From DRKI01 sp011051875 (GTDB taxonomy: Bacteria > Desulfobacterota > Desulfobulbia > Desulfobulbales > Desulfobulbaceae), in the NCBI GenBank assembly GCA_026990385.1, contig JALXDL010000031.1, forward strand, positions 12,460 through 76,459: 64,000 nt of DNA. The letters run 5' to 3'. Below are positions 33,220 through 42,265 of the stretch, piece by piece. Numbering within the stretch: the stretch's first letter is position 1; the number at the start of each line of letters is the position of its first letter. Under the pieces are notes generated by a model, which searched no databases, was not told the origin of the DNA, and saw nothing but the letters and a program-made list of their open reading frames with translations. Made by a program: the position numbers and the translations under genes.

Positions 33220-35123
33220 ACAGGTTTATCTTTTCCGCATCGTCCCGGGCCCTGCTGCCTCTCGGGGCATTGCTGGTCTTCTGTGCCAGCTGGTGGCTGG
33301 GGCAGCTGGTCTTTCTCAACGCCCCGCTGACAACCGACGAGAACGCCTATGTCTTCCAGGCGTACTGTTTTGCCGATGGTATCCTGGCCCGGCCGGCGCC
33401 GGAGCCGAAACGGATGTTTCCGCACGAGATGCTGATCATGGACGACCAGGCCGGATGGCTGTCCCGCTATCCTCCGGGGCATGCGGCCTGGCTGACACCG
33501 GGGGTCCTGGCCGGCCAGCCCCGGCTCATGGTTGCCCTGGCGGCTGCGCTCAGCTTCCTGGTCATGGGGCGGCTCGGTATGCTGCTCGGGTTTTCCCGTT
33601 TCCTGATGCCGGCCCTGCTCCTGGTCTCCCCCTATTTTCTGTTCATGCACGGAACCCTGCTCAGTCACAGCTCAGGCCTGCTGGCCGCCTCCCTCATGCT
33701 GCTGGCCTATATCCGCCTGAAGCAGGGCGGATCGCTGCTCTTCGGAGTCTTGGCCGGCCTGGCCTGGGCGACCCTGTTTCTCAATAGAACCTACACCGCC
33801 GCTCTCATCGCCGTGCCCTTCGGCGTTGATGCCGTGGTGGACCTGGTCCGGCAGCGCACGGCCCGGAATCTGGCCGGGACCCTGCTCTTTGTCATGGCCT
33901 CGGGCCTGGGGCTTGCCCTCTTTCTGTTCTACAACCAGCTGACCGTGGGTGATCCCTGGACACCGACCTATCTCTACTACCAGGCCAGTGACGCCCTGGG
34001 GTTCGGGCCCCGTCCCCCGGGCCAGATCCCGTCTGTCCACACTCCCGGTTCCGGCCTGCGGGCCATGGGGGAGAACCTGCTTTTGCTCGACCGGTGGCTG
34101 TTCGGGTTCCCGGGTTCCCTGGTCCTTGTCCTCGGTCTCGGCCTGTTTGGCTGGAACAGGCGCTGGAGTCCGCTCTGCCTTGCGGCACCGTTCTGCGTCT
34201 GGCTGGGCTACGTGCTGTTCTGGTTCGATGGTATCCGGCTGGTGGGCCCGGTCTACTATTTCGAGACCCTGGTCTTTCTCCTGGTCCTGGCCTGTTTCGG
34301 CCTGCAGCGGCTCCACCGGTCGGCGGCACTGCTGCCCGTCCGGCTGCGGCCGGTACTCGCGGCATTGTCCTGGCTTGTCGTGGCCTGCTGCGCCTTGCTG
34401 TTCAGCCGGCAGCAGTCTGGTCTGCTCCGGGCCTGGCAGGACCTGGGGGGCCAGTACCGCGCCCTGCTGCAAAAGGCGCCGCCAGGCAGCCTGATCCTTG
34501 CACCCAGGATCGAGGGCATGCGTTATGTCAGCCGGGGCATGGCCTTCAATCCCAGGGGGCTGGCCAGTGATCCCCTGGTGGCGTCCACGGACAAACTGGA
34601 CCGGCGCGTCCTGGCCGGGGCATTTCCCGGGCGGACCCCCTACAGCCTGGTCCTGGACAACGGCCGCCTGCGGCTGGAGCCCTTTGTCGACCAAAGCCCG
34701 ATCCGGATTCACATGTCCGTGGCCGATACCTTGTGCAGGACAGGCGAGAACCATGACAGCGGGGCAGGAGAGAGACAGCGGATCGCCCGCTCCGGCATTC
34801 ATCCGCCGGACTGGCTGGCCTACGGGGTGTCGTTATGGATTGGACCGGGAAGCTACCACCTGCAGGTTTCCCTGCAGGTGGAAGGGATCCGGGCCGATGC
34901 GCCGCTGGTGGTCGATGTGGCCACAGGTGGCGGCAGCCGGATCCTTGCCCGGCGCACAGTCAGTGCTTCCGGAACGGACATGGTGGAGGTGGCCTTCCAT
35001 GTCACCCGCTCCACCAGGATCGAACCCAGGATCTATTACAACGGCACCGGTACGGTGGCCGCCGGGATCATGAAGATCGTCCAGGTGAATGATGCAGGGG
35101 CCGGGAAGGCGGCCGGATCGTGA
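33216..35123 (+). CDS. GT39-like multi-pass membrane protein
   Basis: This 635-residue protein starts with a GTG that overlaps the preceding stop (GTGA). The N-terminal signal-anchor helix is followed by LTTDENAYVFQAYCFADG and SRYPPGHAAWLTPG, the acidic and proline-containing loop motifs of GT39/PMT-like enzymes. About ten membrane segments follow, up to residue 420. The C-terminal 200 residues are soluble, with beta-strand-like QVSLQVEGIR and TRIEPRIYYNGTG. It probably uses a polyprenyl-phosphate sugar to modify a periplasmic acceptor, but donor and acceptor are unknown. Translational coupling to the 917-residue protein suggests they work as a pair. Confidence 0.75.
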   Translation: MNRFIFSASSRALLPLGALLVFCASWWLGQLVFLNAPLTTDENAYVFQAYCFADGILARPAPEPKRMFPHEMLIMDDQAGWLSRYPPGHAAWLTPGVLAGQPRLMVALAAALSFLVMGRLGMLLGFSRFLMPALLLVSPYFLFMHGTLLSHSSGLLAASLMLLAYIRLKQGGSLLFGVLAGLAWATLFLNRTYTAALIAVPFGVDAVVDLVRQRTARNLAGTLLFVMASGLGLALFLFYNQLTVGDPWTPTYLYYQASDALGFGPRPPGQIPSVHTPGSGLRAMGENLLLLDRWLFGFPGSLVLVLGLGLFGWNRRWSPLCLAAPFCVWLGYVLFWFDGIRLVGPVYYFETLVFLLVLACFGLQRLHRSAALLPVRLRPVLAALSWLVVACCALLFSRQQSGLLRAWQDLGGQYRALLQKAPPGSLILAPRIEGMRYVSRGMAFNPRGLASDPLVASTDKLDRRVLAGAFPGRTPYSLVLDNGRLRLEPFVDQSPIRIHMSVADTLCRTGENHDSGAGERQRIARSGIHPPDWLAYGVSLWIGPGSYHLQVSLQVEGIRADAPLVVDVATGGGSRILARRTVSASGTDMVEVAFHVTRSTRIEPRIYYNGTGTVAAGIMKIVQVNDAGAGKAAGS

Positions 35124-35132
35124 CAGGTGAAA

Positions 35133-36773
35133 ATGATGGCAAAGAGACATCGCATTGCACTGCTGGTCCTGGTGGCGGCTCTTGCCGGCCTGCTGGTCAG
35201 TTTGAACCTGGCCGCCCTGGTCAACCGCCTGGTGATCGCACCGAGGGCGGTCCGGGCACAACAGGGATGGCGGGTCTGTTTTTCCGGCCCGGCCCGCTCA
35301 CTGCCTGTGGACGGATATACCGCTTTTCTGGAAGGGGGCAGCAGGGTGGGCCTGAATCCCGATTTCCATCATGTCGTCGCCTGGAGCGCCTGGTTCGTTC
35401 CGGAGACAGGCCAGTACAAGATGGGATTCGCTGCCGACGGAACAGCGGACCTGTGGCTGGACGGCAGGCCGGTGATACGGGTCCGGCCCGGGACCGGCAG
35501 CCGGCATGCACCGGAACGTTGGCTTGCCCTGCGCCGTGGGGTACACCTGCTCCGTGTTGAGCTGGACAGTGCGTCCGGCGGTGGCGAGTTTTCCATCGGT
35601 GTGCGCATCCCGCCGCTCATGCGAATGAAACACCTGGAGGGTGATATGGTGGCCATGCCCCGGCTGGGCAGCCTGGATACCTGGTGGTGGATCATGCGCC
35701 TGGCAAGGCCCATGGCCCTGTTTTCCGGTGCCCTGGCAATGAGCGTGCTTCTCTACCTCCTCCTGCCGCTGACCCTGGCCCACCGTTCCCTGGCTGTGAG
35801 CGTCACCGTCCTCCTGGCCCTGGCCCCCTCCCTGCTCATCCCGGACATGGGCCGGCGCGAGCCCTACATCGGCCCCATGGTCCACCGGGAGCTTGCCCGC
35901 AGGCAGCCGCAGTTCGTATTCATCGGCAACTCCATGCTCTGGAGCCGGATCGACGACAACCTGCTCTCCCACCTCCTGGGCGGCGTGCCGACCTACTCCA
36001 TCGTCAACTTTGGCGGTCTGTCCGCCATCCATTACCTGGCCCTGAAGTACCTGCTCATTCCCAGCAACATCCATCCCAGGCGGGTTTTCATCTTCTTCCG
36101 GGGCACCACCCTGGTCCAGCCGTCCATGCGGACCACGGGACCCTATTACGAGGCCCTGATCAGGAGGATCTCGCCCGGTCCGGACGCGGAGTTCGAGCGC
36201 CTGGCCCACGGTCGCCGTGTCTCCGTGGCATCGGGCCTCCGCCTGGCCCTGAACAGGATGTTCGCGGTCCAGGGCAACCGCAGGAGTGTGCGGGACGCCC
36301 TGGGGCAGGCAGCCCTGTTCATGGTCGTGCCCGGCCTGGACAACGGGCATGCAAAGGAGCGGCAGCAGCTGCTGGCCCGGGTCAATGAGCGTTTCGGCCT
36401 GAAGAATGTTGGCGCGGCCATGGACCAGGAGTCCATGCGGAGCAATGCACGGGACCCCCTGGACTTCAGGAGCGCAGTCAACGATTCCTTCCTGCCGGCC
36501 ATCATTCGTCTTGCCCGCGAGCATGACCTGCCCCTGGCCTTCATCCGTGTCCAGGAGCGTCCGCCCGCGGACGGGCTGATGCAGGATACACCGGAGATGC
36601 AGCGGTTCATGGCCGATCTCCGCTCCTACCTGGAGCAAAACAACGTCGCACTCTATGATTTCACCGGTGACCCCGAGCTGCCCCTGGCCATGTACGGTCA
36701 GGGCGACCATATCCGGGAACCGAAAGAATATACCCCCATTTTTTTCAAGCGGGTCCGGACCCTTCTGCAATGA
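35133..36773 (+). CDS. Membrane-anchored protein with PA14-like and SGNH-hydrolase-like domains
   Basis: This protein of about 546 residues has an N-terminal signal anchor. A beta-rich region (about 40-165) has GQYKMGFAADGTADLWLDG and GVHLLRVELDSASG, resembling PA14-type carbohydrate-binding modules. Two membrane helices follow near 190-240, and then an SGNH-like domain. Block I is FIGNSMLWSRID with the candidate nucleophile serine, and a C-terminal GDHIREPKEY could supply the His of the triad. The stop overlaps the start of the MBOAT gene (ATGA). SGNH plus MBOAT pairs (AlgJ/AlgX with AlgI, PatB-like) transfer acetyl groups to polysaccharides, so an O-acetyltransferase role is well supported by context. 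The start is ATG 35133. Confidence 0.75.
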   Translation: MMAKRHRIALLVLVAALAGLLVSLNLAALVNRLVIAPRAVRAQQGWRVCFSGPARSLPVDGYTAFLEGGSRVGLNPDFHHVVAWSAWFVPETGQYKMGFAADGTADLWLDGRPVIRVRPGTGSRHAPERWLALRRGVHLLRVELDSASGGGEFSIGVRIPPLMRMKHLEGDMVAMPRLGSLDTWWWIMRLARPMALFSGALAMSVLLYLLLPLTLAHRSLAVSVTVLLALAPSLLIPDMGRREPYIGPMVHRELARRQPQFVFIGNSMLWSRIDDNLLSHLLGGVPTYSIVNFGGLSAIHYLALKYLLIPSNIHPRRVFIFFRGTTLVQPSMRTTGPYYEALIRRISPGPDAEFERLAHGRRVSVASGLRLALNRMFAVQGNRRSVRDALGQAALFMVVPGLDNGHAKERQQLLARVNERFGLKNVGAAMDQESMRSNARDPLDFRSAVNDSFLPAIIRLAREHDLPLAFIRVQERPPADGLMQDTPEMQRFMADLRSYLEQNNVALYDFTGDPELPLAMYGQGDHIREPKEYTPIFFKRVRTLLQ

Positions 36774-38206
36774 GTTTCAACAGTATTCCCTATCTTCTCT
36801 TCCTGCCGATGGTCTTTGCCGTCTACTGGCTGCTGCCCACCAGGATGTGGCAGAACGTCTTTCTCCTGGCAGCCAGTTATTTTTTCCTGGGCTTTGTCCA
36901 GCCCTGGTTCGCACTCCTCATCCTTGCCGTCTCCTCGGTCAACTACCTGGCCGGCCTGGCCATGCAGCGCTGGCCGCGGCAGAAGCGGCTGGTCCTGGTT
37001 TCGGCCCTGGTCTTCTGCCTCGGCGTGCTGGGCTATTTCAAGTATGCGAATTTTTTCCTCGACAACGTGGCCGCCCTGTTCGCGGCCCTGGGGCTGACCA
37101 CCTTTCGTCCGTCGCTTGCTGTTATCCTGCCGGTGGGTATCTCTTTCTATACCTTCCAGGCCCTGGCCTACAGTGTCGACGTGTACAGGAAACGGACAGA
37201 ACCGCAGCGTAATTTCATCGATTTCTGTCTCTTTATTTCTTTCTTCCCACAACTGGTCGCAGGCCCAATCGAACGTTCCGGCGACCTGATGCCGCAGGTG
37301 GAGAACCGCCGCCGGGTGACACCGGCCCGCATAAACCATGGTCTGATGCTGCTCTGCTGGGGATTTTTCAAGAAAATGGTCATTGCCGACAATACCGGCC
37401 TCATTGCCTACAAGGTTTTTTCCCTCACCGATCCGGGATTCTACCTGGTCTGGACCGGTGTGTTCGCCTTTGCCATCCAGATCCTTGCCGATTTCTGGGC
37501 CTATACCGATATCGCCCGCGGTTCGGCCCTGCTGCTGGGTTTCCGGCTTTCGCGCAACTTCGATCATCCCTATTTCGCCACCTCGCCGGCCGATTTCTGG
37601 CGGCGCTGGCACATGTCGCTCTCCTACTGGCTGCGGGACTATGTCTACATTCCCCTGGGCGGATCGCGGGTGGGCTCCGCCAGGGCCGCCGGCAACATCA
37701 TGATCACCTTTCTTCTCTCCGGCCTGTGGCACGGAGCGAGCTGGAACTTTGTGTTATGGGGTGGCTACCACGGCCTGCTCGTCTTGGGGCAGCGCGGACT
37801 GCGGAAACTCGTCCGCCGGCTGCCCCTCCCGGACCCGGGCCGTCTGCGGCCCGGCGTTCAGGGCGCAAAATGGCTGGTCACCTTTGTTCTTGTCTGCATC
37901 GGCTGGCTGATGTTCCGGGTGACCGATACCGACCGGTTGTTCGGTCTGCTGCACCTGGCGCCGTGGCATGCCGGTCCGGACGAAGCAGGGATTGCGGCCT
38001 ACCTCTTTTTTCTCAGCCTGCTCTACTCGCTCCCCATCTGGCTGCACGGCCTGGCCCACCTGCGCTGGATGCGGCATCACCGGTTGGGGGATGCCCTGCC
38101 GGACAGGCTGCTCATGGCCCGGCCCCTGCTCATGGGCCTGCTCCTGCTGGGTATCCTGGTCCTGCGCAGCCCTGAACCGTCCACCTTTATTTATTTTCAG
38201 TTTTAA
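36770..38206 (+). CDS. MBOAT-family O-acyltransferase (AlgI-like)
   Basis: This 478-residue protein has about eleven membrane segments. It has SFYTFQALAYSVDVYR, FFPQLVAGPIER, FWAYTDIARGSALLLGF, FWRRWHMSLSYWLRDYVYIPLGGSR and LLSGLWHGASWNFVLWGGYHG. The last segment contains the invariant MBOAT histidine (LWHGAS). These are the conserved features of AlgI-type O-acyltransferases, which pass an acetyl group across the membrane to a periplasmic partner. It is coupled by ATGA to the SGNH-like gene upstream, which is the probable partner. The target glycan is most likely the polysaccharide made by this locus. Confidence 0.93.
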   Translation: MSFNSIPYLLFLPMVFAVYWLLPTRMWQNVFLLAASYFFLGFVQPWFALLILAVSSVNYLAGLAMQRWPRQKRLVLVSALVFCLGVLGYFKYANFFLDNVAALFAALGLTTFRPSLAVILPVGISFYTFQALAYSVDVYRKRTEPQRNFIDFCLFISFFPQLVAGPIERSGDLMPQVENRRRVTPARINHGLMLLCWGFFKKMVIADNTGLIAYKVFSLTDPGFYLVWTGVFAFAIQILADFWAYTDIARGSALLLGFRLSRNFDHPYFATSPADFWRRWHMSLSYWLRDYVYIPLGGSRVGSARAAGNIMITFLLSGLWHGASWNFVLWGGYHGLLVLGQRGLRKLVRRLPLPDPGRLRPGVQGAKWLVTFVLVCIGWLMFRVTDTDRLFGLLHLAPWHAGPDEAGIAAYLFFLSLLYSLPIWLHGLAHLRWMRHHRLGDALPDRLLMARPLLMGLLLLGILVLRSPEPSTFIYFQF

Positions 38207-38316
38207 CTTGCAACTTGCCACAGGATGGCACACGATAGTGGCCAATTTCATGTCGGAGCGGGCACCGGTGGTCCGCGATTCCGGAAGTCCATTCAAACGC
38301 AACTCAGGGAGGGGTA

Positions 38317-39276
38317 ATGACAAGTCTCCGTCGGATCAGGATCCTGGTGACAGGGGGAGCCGGTTTCCTGGGCTCGCATCTCTGCGAACGCCTTCTGGCC
38401 GAAGGCTGCACGGTTCTCTGCGTGGATAACTATTTCACCGGCACGAGGGACAACATCCTGCCCTTTCTCGACAATCCCCAGTTCGAGATCATGCGGCACG
38501 ATGTCACCTTCCCGCTCTACGTGGAGGTGGACGAGATCTACAACCTGGCCTGTCCGGCCTCGCCCATCCACTACCAGTTCGACCCGGTCCAGACCACCAA
38601 GACTTCGGTGCATGGCGCCATCAATATGCTGGGCCTGGCCAAGCGCACCGGGGCCCGGATATTTCAGGCCTCCACCAGCGAGGTCTACGGCGATCCGGAG
38701 ATCCATCCCCAGACCGAGGACTACTGGGGACATGTCAATCCCATCGGCCTGCGCTCCTGCTACGACGAGGGCAAGCGATGCGCCGAGACCCTCTTTTTCG
38801 ACTATCACCGGCAGCACCGGGTCCGGATCAAGGTGGGCCGGATCTTTAATACCTACGGTCCCCGCATGCACCCCGACGACGGCCGCGTTGTGTCCAACTT
38901 CATCGTCCAGGCGCTCAAGAACGAGCCCATTACCATCTACGGCGACGGCTCCCAGACCAGGTCGTTCTGCTACGTGGATGACCTGATCGAGCTCTTTCTG
39001 CGCTTCATGGCCTCGGACGAGGATTTCACGGGCCCCATGAACATGGGCAACCCGGGCGAATTTTCCATCATCGAGCTGGCCGAGCAGATCATTGACCTGA
39101 CCGGCTCGGGTTCGGAGATCGTCTTCAAGCCGCTGCCATCGGACGATCCAAGGCAGCGGCGGCCGGATATCACCCTGGCCAGGGAGAAACTGGGGTGGGA
39201 GCCCCGTGTCGGCCTGCGCCAGGGACTGGAGAAGACCATACCCTATTTCGAGGCCCTGCTGGCAGGGCGTAACTGA
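38317..39276 (+). CDS. UDP-glucuronate decarboxylase (UDP-xylose synthase)-like SDR
   Basis: This 319-residue extended SDR has the NAD-binding motif GGAGFLGSH at residues 13-21. It also has DNYFTGTRDNI, then YNLACPASPIHYQFDPVQT and STSEVYGDPEIHPQ, then SCYDEGKRCAE with the Tyr/Lys catalytic pair, and RIFNTYGPRMHPDDGRVVSNF. This combination is specific to UXS-type UDP-glucuronate decarboxylases, which convert UDP-glucuronate to UDP-xylose. A strong GGGAGGGG ribosome-binding site precedes the ATG at 38317. It is 110 nt after the MBOAT gene and 15 nt before a GT2-GtrA gene, so a xylose-containing glycan is plausible. Confidence 0.92.
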   Translation: MTSLRRIRILVTGGAGFLGSHLCERLLAEGCTVLCVDNYFTGTRDNILPFLDNPQFEIMRHDVTFPLYVEVDEIYNLACPASPIHYQFDPVQTTKTSVHGAINMLGLAKRTGARIFQASTSEVYGDPEIHPQTEDYWGHVNPIGLRSCYDEGKRCAETLFFDYHRQHRVRIKVGRIFNTYGPRMHPDDGRVVSNFIVQALKNEPITIYGDGSQTRSFCYVDDLIELFLRFMASDEDFTGPMNMGNPGEFSIIELAEQIIDLTGSGSEIVFKPLPSDDPRQRRPDITLAREKLGWEPRVGLRQGLEKTIPYFEALLAGRN

Positions 39277-39291
39277 CGGAAAAACGGGACC

Positions 39292-40365
39292 ATGCACCTG
39301 AAACTGTCCATTGTCATTCCCTGCTACAACGAGGAGAACACCCTGGCGGAATGTCTGCGCCGGGTCCTGGCCATTGCCGACGAGACCCTCTCCCTGGAGG
39401 TCATCATTGTGGATGACTGTTCACGGGACCGCAGTCTTGCCCTGGCCGGTGAGCTGGAAGCGCGTCATGCCGCGATCCGGGTCCTGCACCATGAGGTCAA
39501 CATGGGAAAGGGTGCGGCACTGCGCACCGGGTTCCGGTACGCCACCGGTGACGTGGTGGCGGTCCAGGATGCGGACCTGGAGTATGATCCCCGTGACCTG
39601 AAGAGGCTGGTGGAGCCGATTCGCTCGGGCGATGCCGATGTTGTCCTGGGATCCCGTTTTCTCTCGCCGGGAAAACACCGGGTCTTTTCCTTCTGGCACT
39701 CCATGGGCAACAGGTTCCTGACCATGCTCTCCAACATGTTCACCGACCTGTACCTCACCGACATGGAGACCTGCTACAAGGTGTTCCGGAGGGAGGTGAT
39801 CCAGGCGGTGGAGATCCGGGAGAACCGGTTCGGATTCGAGCCCGAGATCGTAGCCGAGATCGCGCACCGGGACCTGGAGATCTACGAGATGGGCATCTCC
39901 TATGATTCCAGGAGCTACGCCGAGGGCAAGAAGATCGGCATCCGCGACGGCTTCCGGGCCATTTACTGCATCCTGCGCTACAACGCCTACCGTGCGCCGG
40001 CGCCACTGCAGTTTGCTGTCTACCTGGGAATCTGGCTTGTTTTCGCCTTCCTGGACAGCCTCGGCATCGGGTTGCTCCACTCCCTGGGACTGTCGGCGGT
40101 TTCGTCGCTTGCTCCTTCCTTTCTTCTCGCCTCGGTGGCGGATTACTTTCTCTCCACCCGGCTCCTGTTCCGGAACAGGCGGCCTGGCCGGGGCATCACC
40201 CTGTTCGGCGCATTTGCCCTGGCCGGGTCGGCGCTCGATCTTCTCCTGACCCGCGGCCTGCTCCTGGCCGGGCTTTCCTTTGCCTGCTCCAGGGCCTGTT
40301 CGCTGGTCGTGATCCTTTTCTACAACTTCCATACCCGCCGCCGCTTTATCTTCCCGGAGCAGTAG
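39292..40365 (+). CDS. Family 2 glycosyltransferase fused to a GtrA-like membrane domain
   Basis: This 357-residue protein has two domains. Residues 1 to about 235 are a polyprenyl-phosphate sugar synthase-type GT2 domain (LSIVIPCYNEENTL, IVDDCSRDRSL, VQDADLEYDPRD). Residues about 238-357 hold four hydrophobic helices with a basic end (FYNFHTRRRFIF), the pattern of GtrA. GtrA proteins are proposed flippases for polyprenyl-linked sugars, so a single polypeptide may make and translocate the sugar lipid. It follows the UXS-like gene by 15 nt; UDP-xylose is therefore a candidate donor. The last 20 nt overlap the convergent gene on the other strand. Confidence 0.88.
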   Translation: MHLKLSIVIPCYNEENTLAECLRRVLAIADETLSLEVIIVDDCSRDRSLALAGELEARHAAIRVLHHEVNMGKGAALRTGFRYATGDVVAVQDADLEYDPRDLKRLVEPIRSGDADVVLGSRFLSPGKHRVFSFWHSMGNRFLTMLSNMFTDLYLTDMETCYKVFRREVIQAVEIRENRFGFEPEIVAEIAHRDLEIYEMGISYDSRSYAEGKKIGIRDGFRAIYCILRYNAYRAPAPLQFAVYLGIWLVFAFLDSLGIGLLHSLGLSAVSSLAPSFLLASVADYFLSTRLLFRNRRPGRGITLFGAFALAGSALDLLLTRGLLLAGLSFACSRACSLVVILFYNFHTRRRFIFPEQ

Positions 40366-42262
40366 ACGGCCCTGTCTCCGGCAGCCGGAGGATCACCATC
40401 TGCCGTGTCTCCATGACCCGCGGATAGCGCCGCGCAAGCCGCGCCAGGGCCCTGCGGTCGATCTTACGTTTCCAGAGCAGGATGTAGTTGCAGCCGCTCC
40501 TTTCCAGGATGGCGAGTTGGTCCGGGGTCGGTTCATGGCCGTCCCGGCCCGCGGCCATGAGGCTGTCCAGGAGCCTGGTCGACCGGGCCGAATAGCCGTT
40601 GATGAGGGTGAGCTGTCCCACCGGGACGAGGTAGAGCATGGCGTGGGTGTTGCGTGGCCATGGATTGGTGGGAAAGACGCAGCCGATGCCGGCCGGCAGG
40701 GAGCGCAGCGTGGAGAGTTCGGCAGACGACGGGCTGATCCGCTGTACCGGGTAATGGTTGACCCTGGCCTGCACCGGCCAGGCCTCCAGGTTCTGGAGTA
40801 TCAGCAGCAGGACCGGCGTAAGGAGCAGCCATTTCCCGGCCCCTGCCCGGATCCGGGGCATATACTGGAGATAGATCCAGACGAGGAGGAAGGTGTTGGC
40901 CAGGCCGGCCATGCGGCCGATGGCCCGCATGTTGTTCACGCCGGGCACCAGGATCCGGAAGATCCCCCAGAGGGATGGATTGATCCTGGCATTGATGAAA
41001 TCCGGATTCGGTCCCAGGGCCAGGCCGAAGGCGGCAAGGGCTGCCAGCAGGACCATGACGGCCGGAAAGGCGTGGGCCCGGCGGCGGACCCTGGCCAGAG
41101 CCTGGTAGAGGACCAGGACCAGGAAGGAGAGCAGGGCGGCCCATGCCAGTCCGTAGGCCGCTATCGGCAACGGAGCGAGGAGGAGACGGCAGAGGAGGTA
41201 GAGGAGGGCCGGGAGCAGGAACAGGCGAAGGGAGCCGCCGCCGTCGTTCTCCTTCCGCCGGCACAGGCGCAGGGCCAGGGTGAAGGGCAGCAGGAAGAGG
41301 ACACCGATCCCCGCGTAAGCCAGGGATTCGTGGCTGATCCGCTCCAGGTTGTGGCCGCGGGCCAGCAGCCACTGGCGCAGGGGGCCGCGGGGCGGGATCC
41401 AGAGATGGTCAAGGTGGCTGGCCATGACCCCGTGCAGCATGACCGGGCTGTAGTCCGGATGTTCCACCCGGTGATAGAGCAGGACAGGGGGCAGGGCGAG
41501 GAGGGCGGCTGCCAGCCACAGCCACCAGGTGGTGCCGATATCCTGCCGCAGCCGATCCGGAAACGACAGGCCGTGGAGCAGGAGCCAGAGGCCAAAGAGG
41601 ATGCTGCCCATGACCGCGAAATAGGGCGCGGTGTAGAGCATGCCCACCTCGGCGGCCAGGGCCAGGGCCAGCCAGCGCCTGCGGCCGTGGGCACTGAAGC
41701 CGCAGAGACCCAGGAGGACGAGGGGAACGCCGAAGGAGGACAGGTTCTGGAAGTGGATGGAGGTGGTGAGCCGGGGGATGGAAAAGACCATGCTGTAGCA
41801 GAACAGGAGGATGAGCCAGTCGGGTCCGGCGTGTTTCCGGCCGGTGGCCGACCACTCGCCGAACTTCCAGAGCAGCAGGAGCAGGGTGGCATATGCCGCA
41901 GCCGACAGCAGGAGCACCGTGAGGTTGAACGAGGTAAAGAGCGCTGTTCCCGCGGCCCGGAACGCTGCAAAGGGCAGGGTGGGGAGGATCAGGATGTCGG
42001 ACCAGAACAGGGTCTGCCCGTTTTCGGGCCAGAAGATGCGTCCGTCCATCCAGGAGGCGAGACCCTGCCGGCCGTAGATCGTGTTGTGGAGCAGGACCCA
42101 GAGGTTGAAGAAGCCGTCGCCGTCGTCGCCGAACAGCAGGGTGGGATCGAGGATGCTGCCAAGATGCAGGTGCTGCCAGGCCCCGGCCAGGTAGAGCAGG
42201 ACCGCGGCCGCCAGCCACAACAGCAGCTGCCGCCGCTGCTGGATCGTGCTTTGTCCTCGCAT
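40346..42262 (-). CDS. Multi-pass membrane protein, GT-C-like paralogue
   Basis: This 638-residue protein has about twelve hydrophobic segments up to residue 480 and a soluble C-terminus of about 150 residues. The first loop reads LFGDDGDGFFNLWVLLHN and then GRIFWPENGQTLFWSDILIL, a pattern shared with the proteins at 19517-21718 and 30466-33219. Near residue 270 there is HGVMASHLDHLWIPPRG. The stop overlaps the convergent GT2-GtrA gene by 20 nt. It starts 3 nt after the GspF gene on the same strand, so the two are co-transcribed. Function is unassigned beyond GT-C-like membrane protein. Confidence 0.72.
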   Translation of the reverse strand: MRGQSTIQQRRQLLLWLAAAVLLYLAGAWQHLHLGSILDPTLLFGDDGDGFFNLWVLLHNTIYGRQGLASWMDGRIFWPENGQTLFWSDILILPTLPFAAFRAAGTALFTSFNLTVLLLSAAAYATLLLLLWKFGEWSATGRKHAGPDWLILLFCYSMVFSIPRLTTSIHFQNLSSFGVPLVLLGLCGFSAHGRRRWLALALAAEVGMLYTAPYFAVMGSILFGLWLLLHGLSFPDRLRQDIGTTWWLWLAAALLALPPVLLYHRVEHPDYSPVMLHGVMASHLDHLWIPPRGPLRQWLLARGHNLERISHESLAYAGIGVLFLLPFTLALRLCRRKENDGGGSLRLFLLPALLYLLCRLLLAPLPIAAYGLAWAALLSFLVLVLYQALARVRRRAHAFPAVMVLLAALAAFGLALGPNPDFINARINPSLWGIFRILVPGVNNMRAIGRMAGLANTFLLVWIYLQYMPRIRAGAGKWLLLTPVLLLILQNLEAWPVQARVNHYPVQRISPSSAELSTLRSLPAGIGCVFPTNPWPRNTHAMLYLVPVGQLTLINGYSARSTRLLDSLMAAGRDGHEPTPDQLAILERSGCNYILLWKRKIDRRALARLARRYPRVMETRQMVILRLPETGPSTAPGR

Positions 42263-42265
42263 CGG

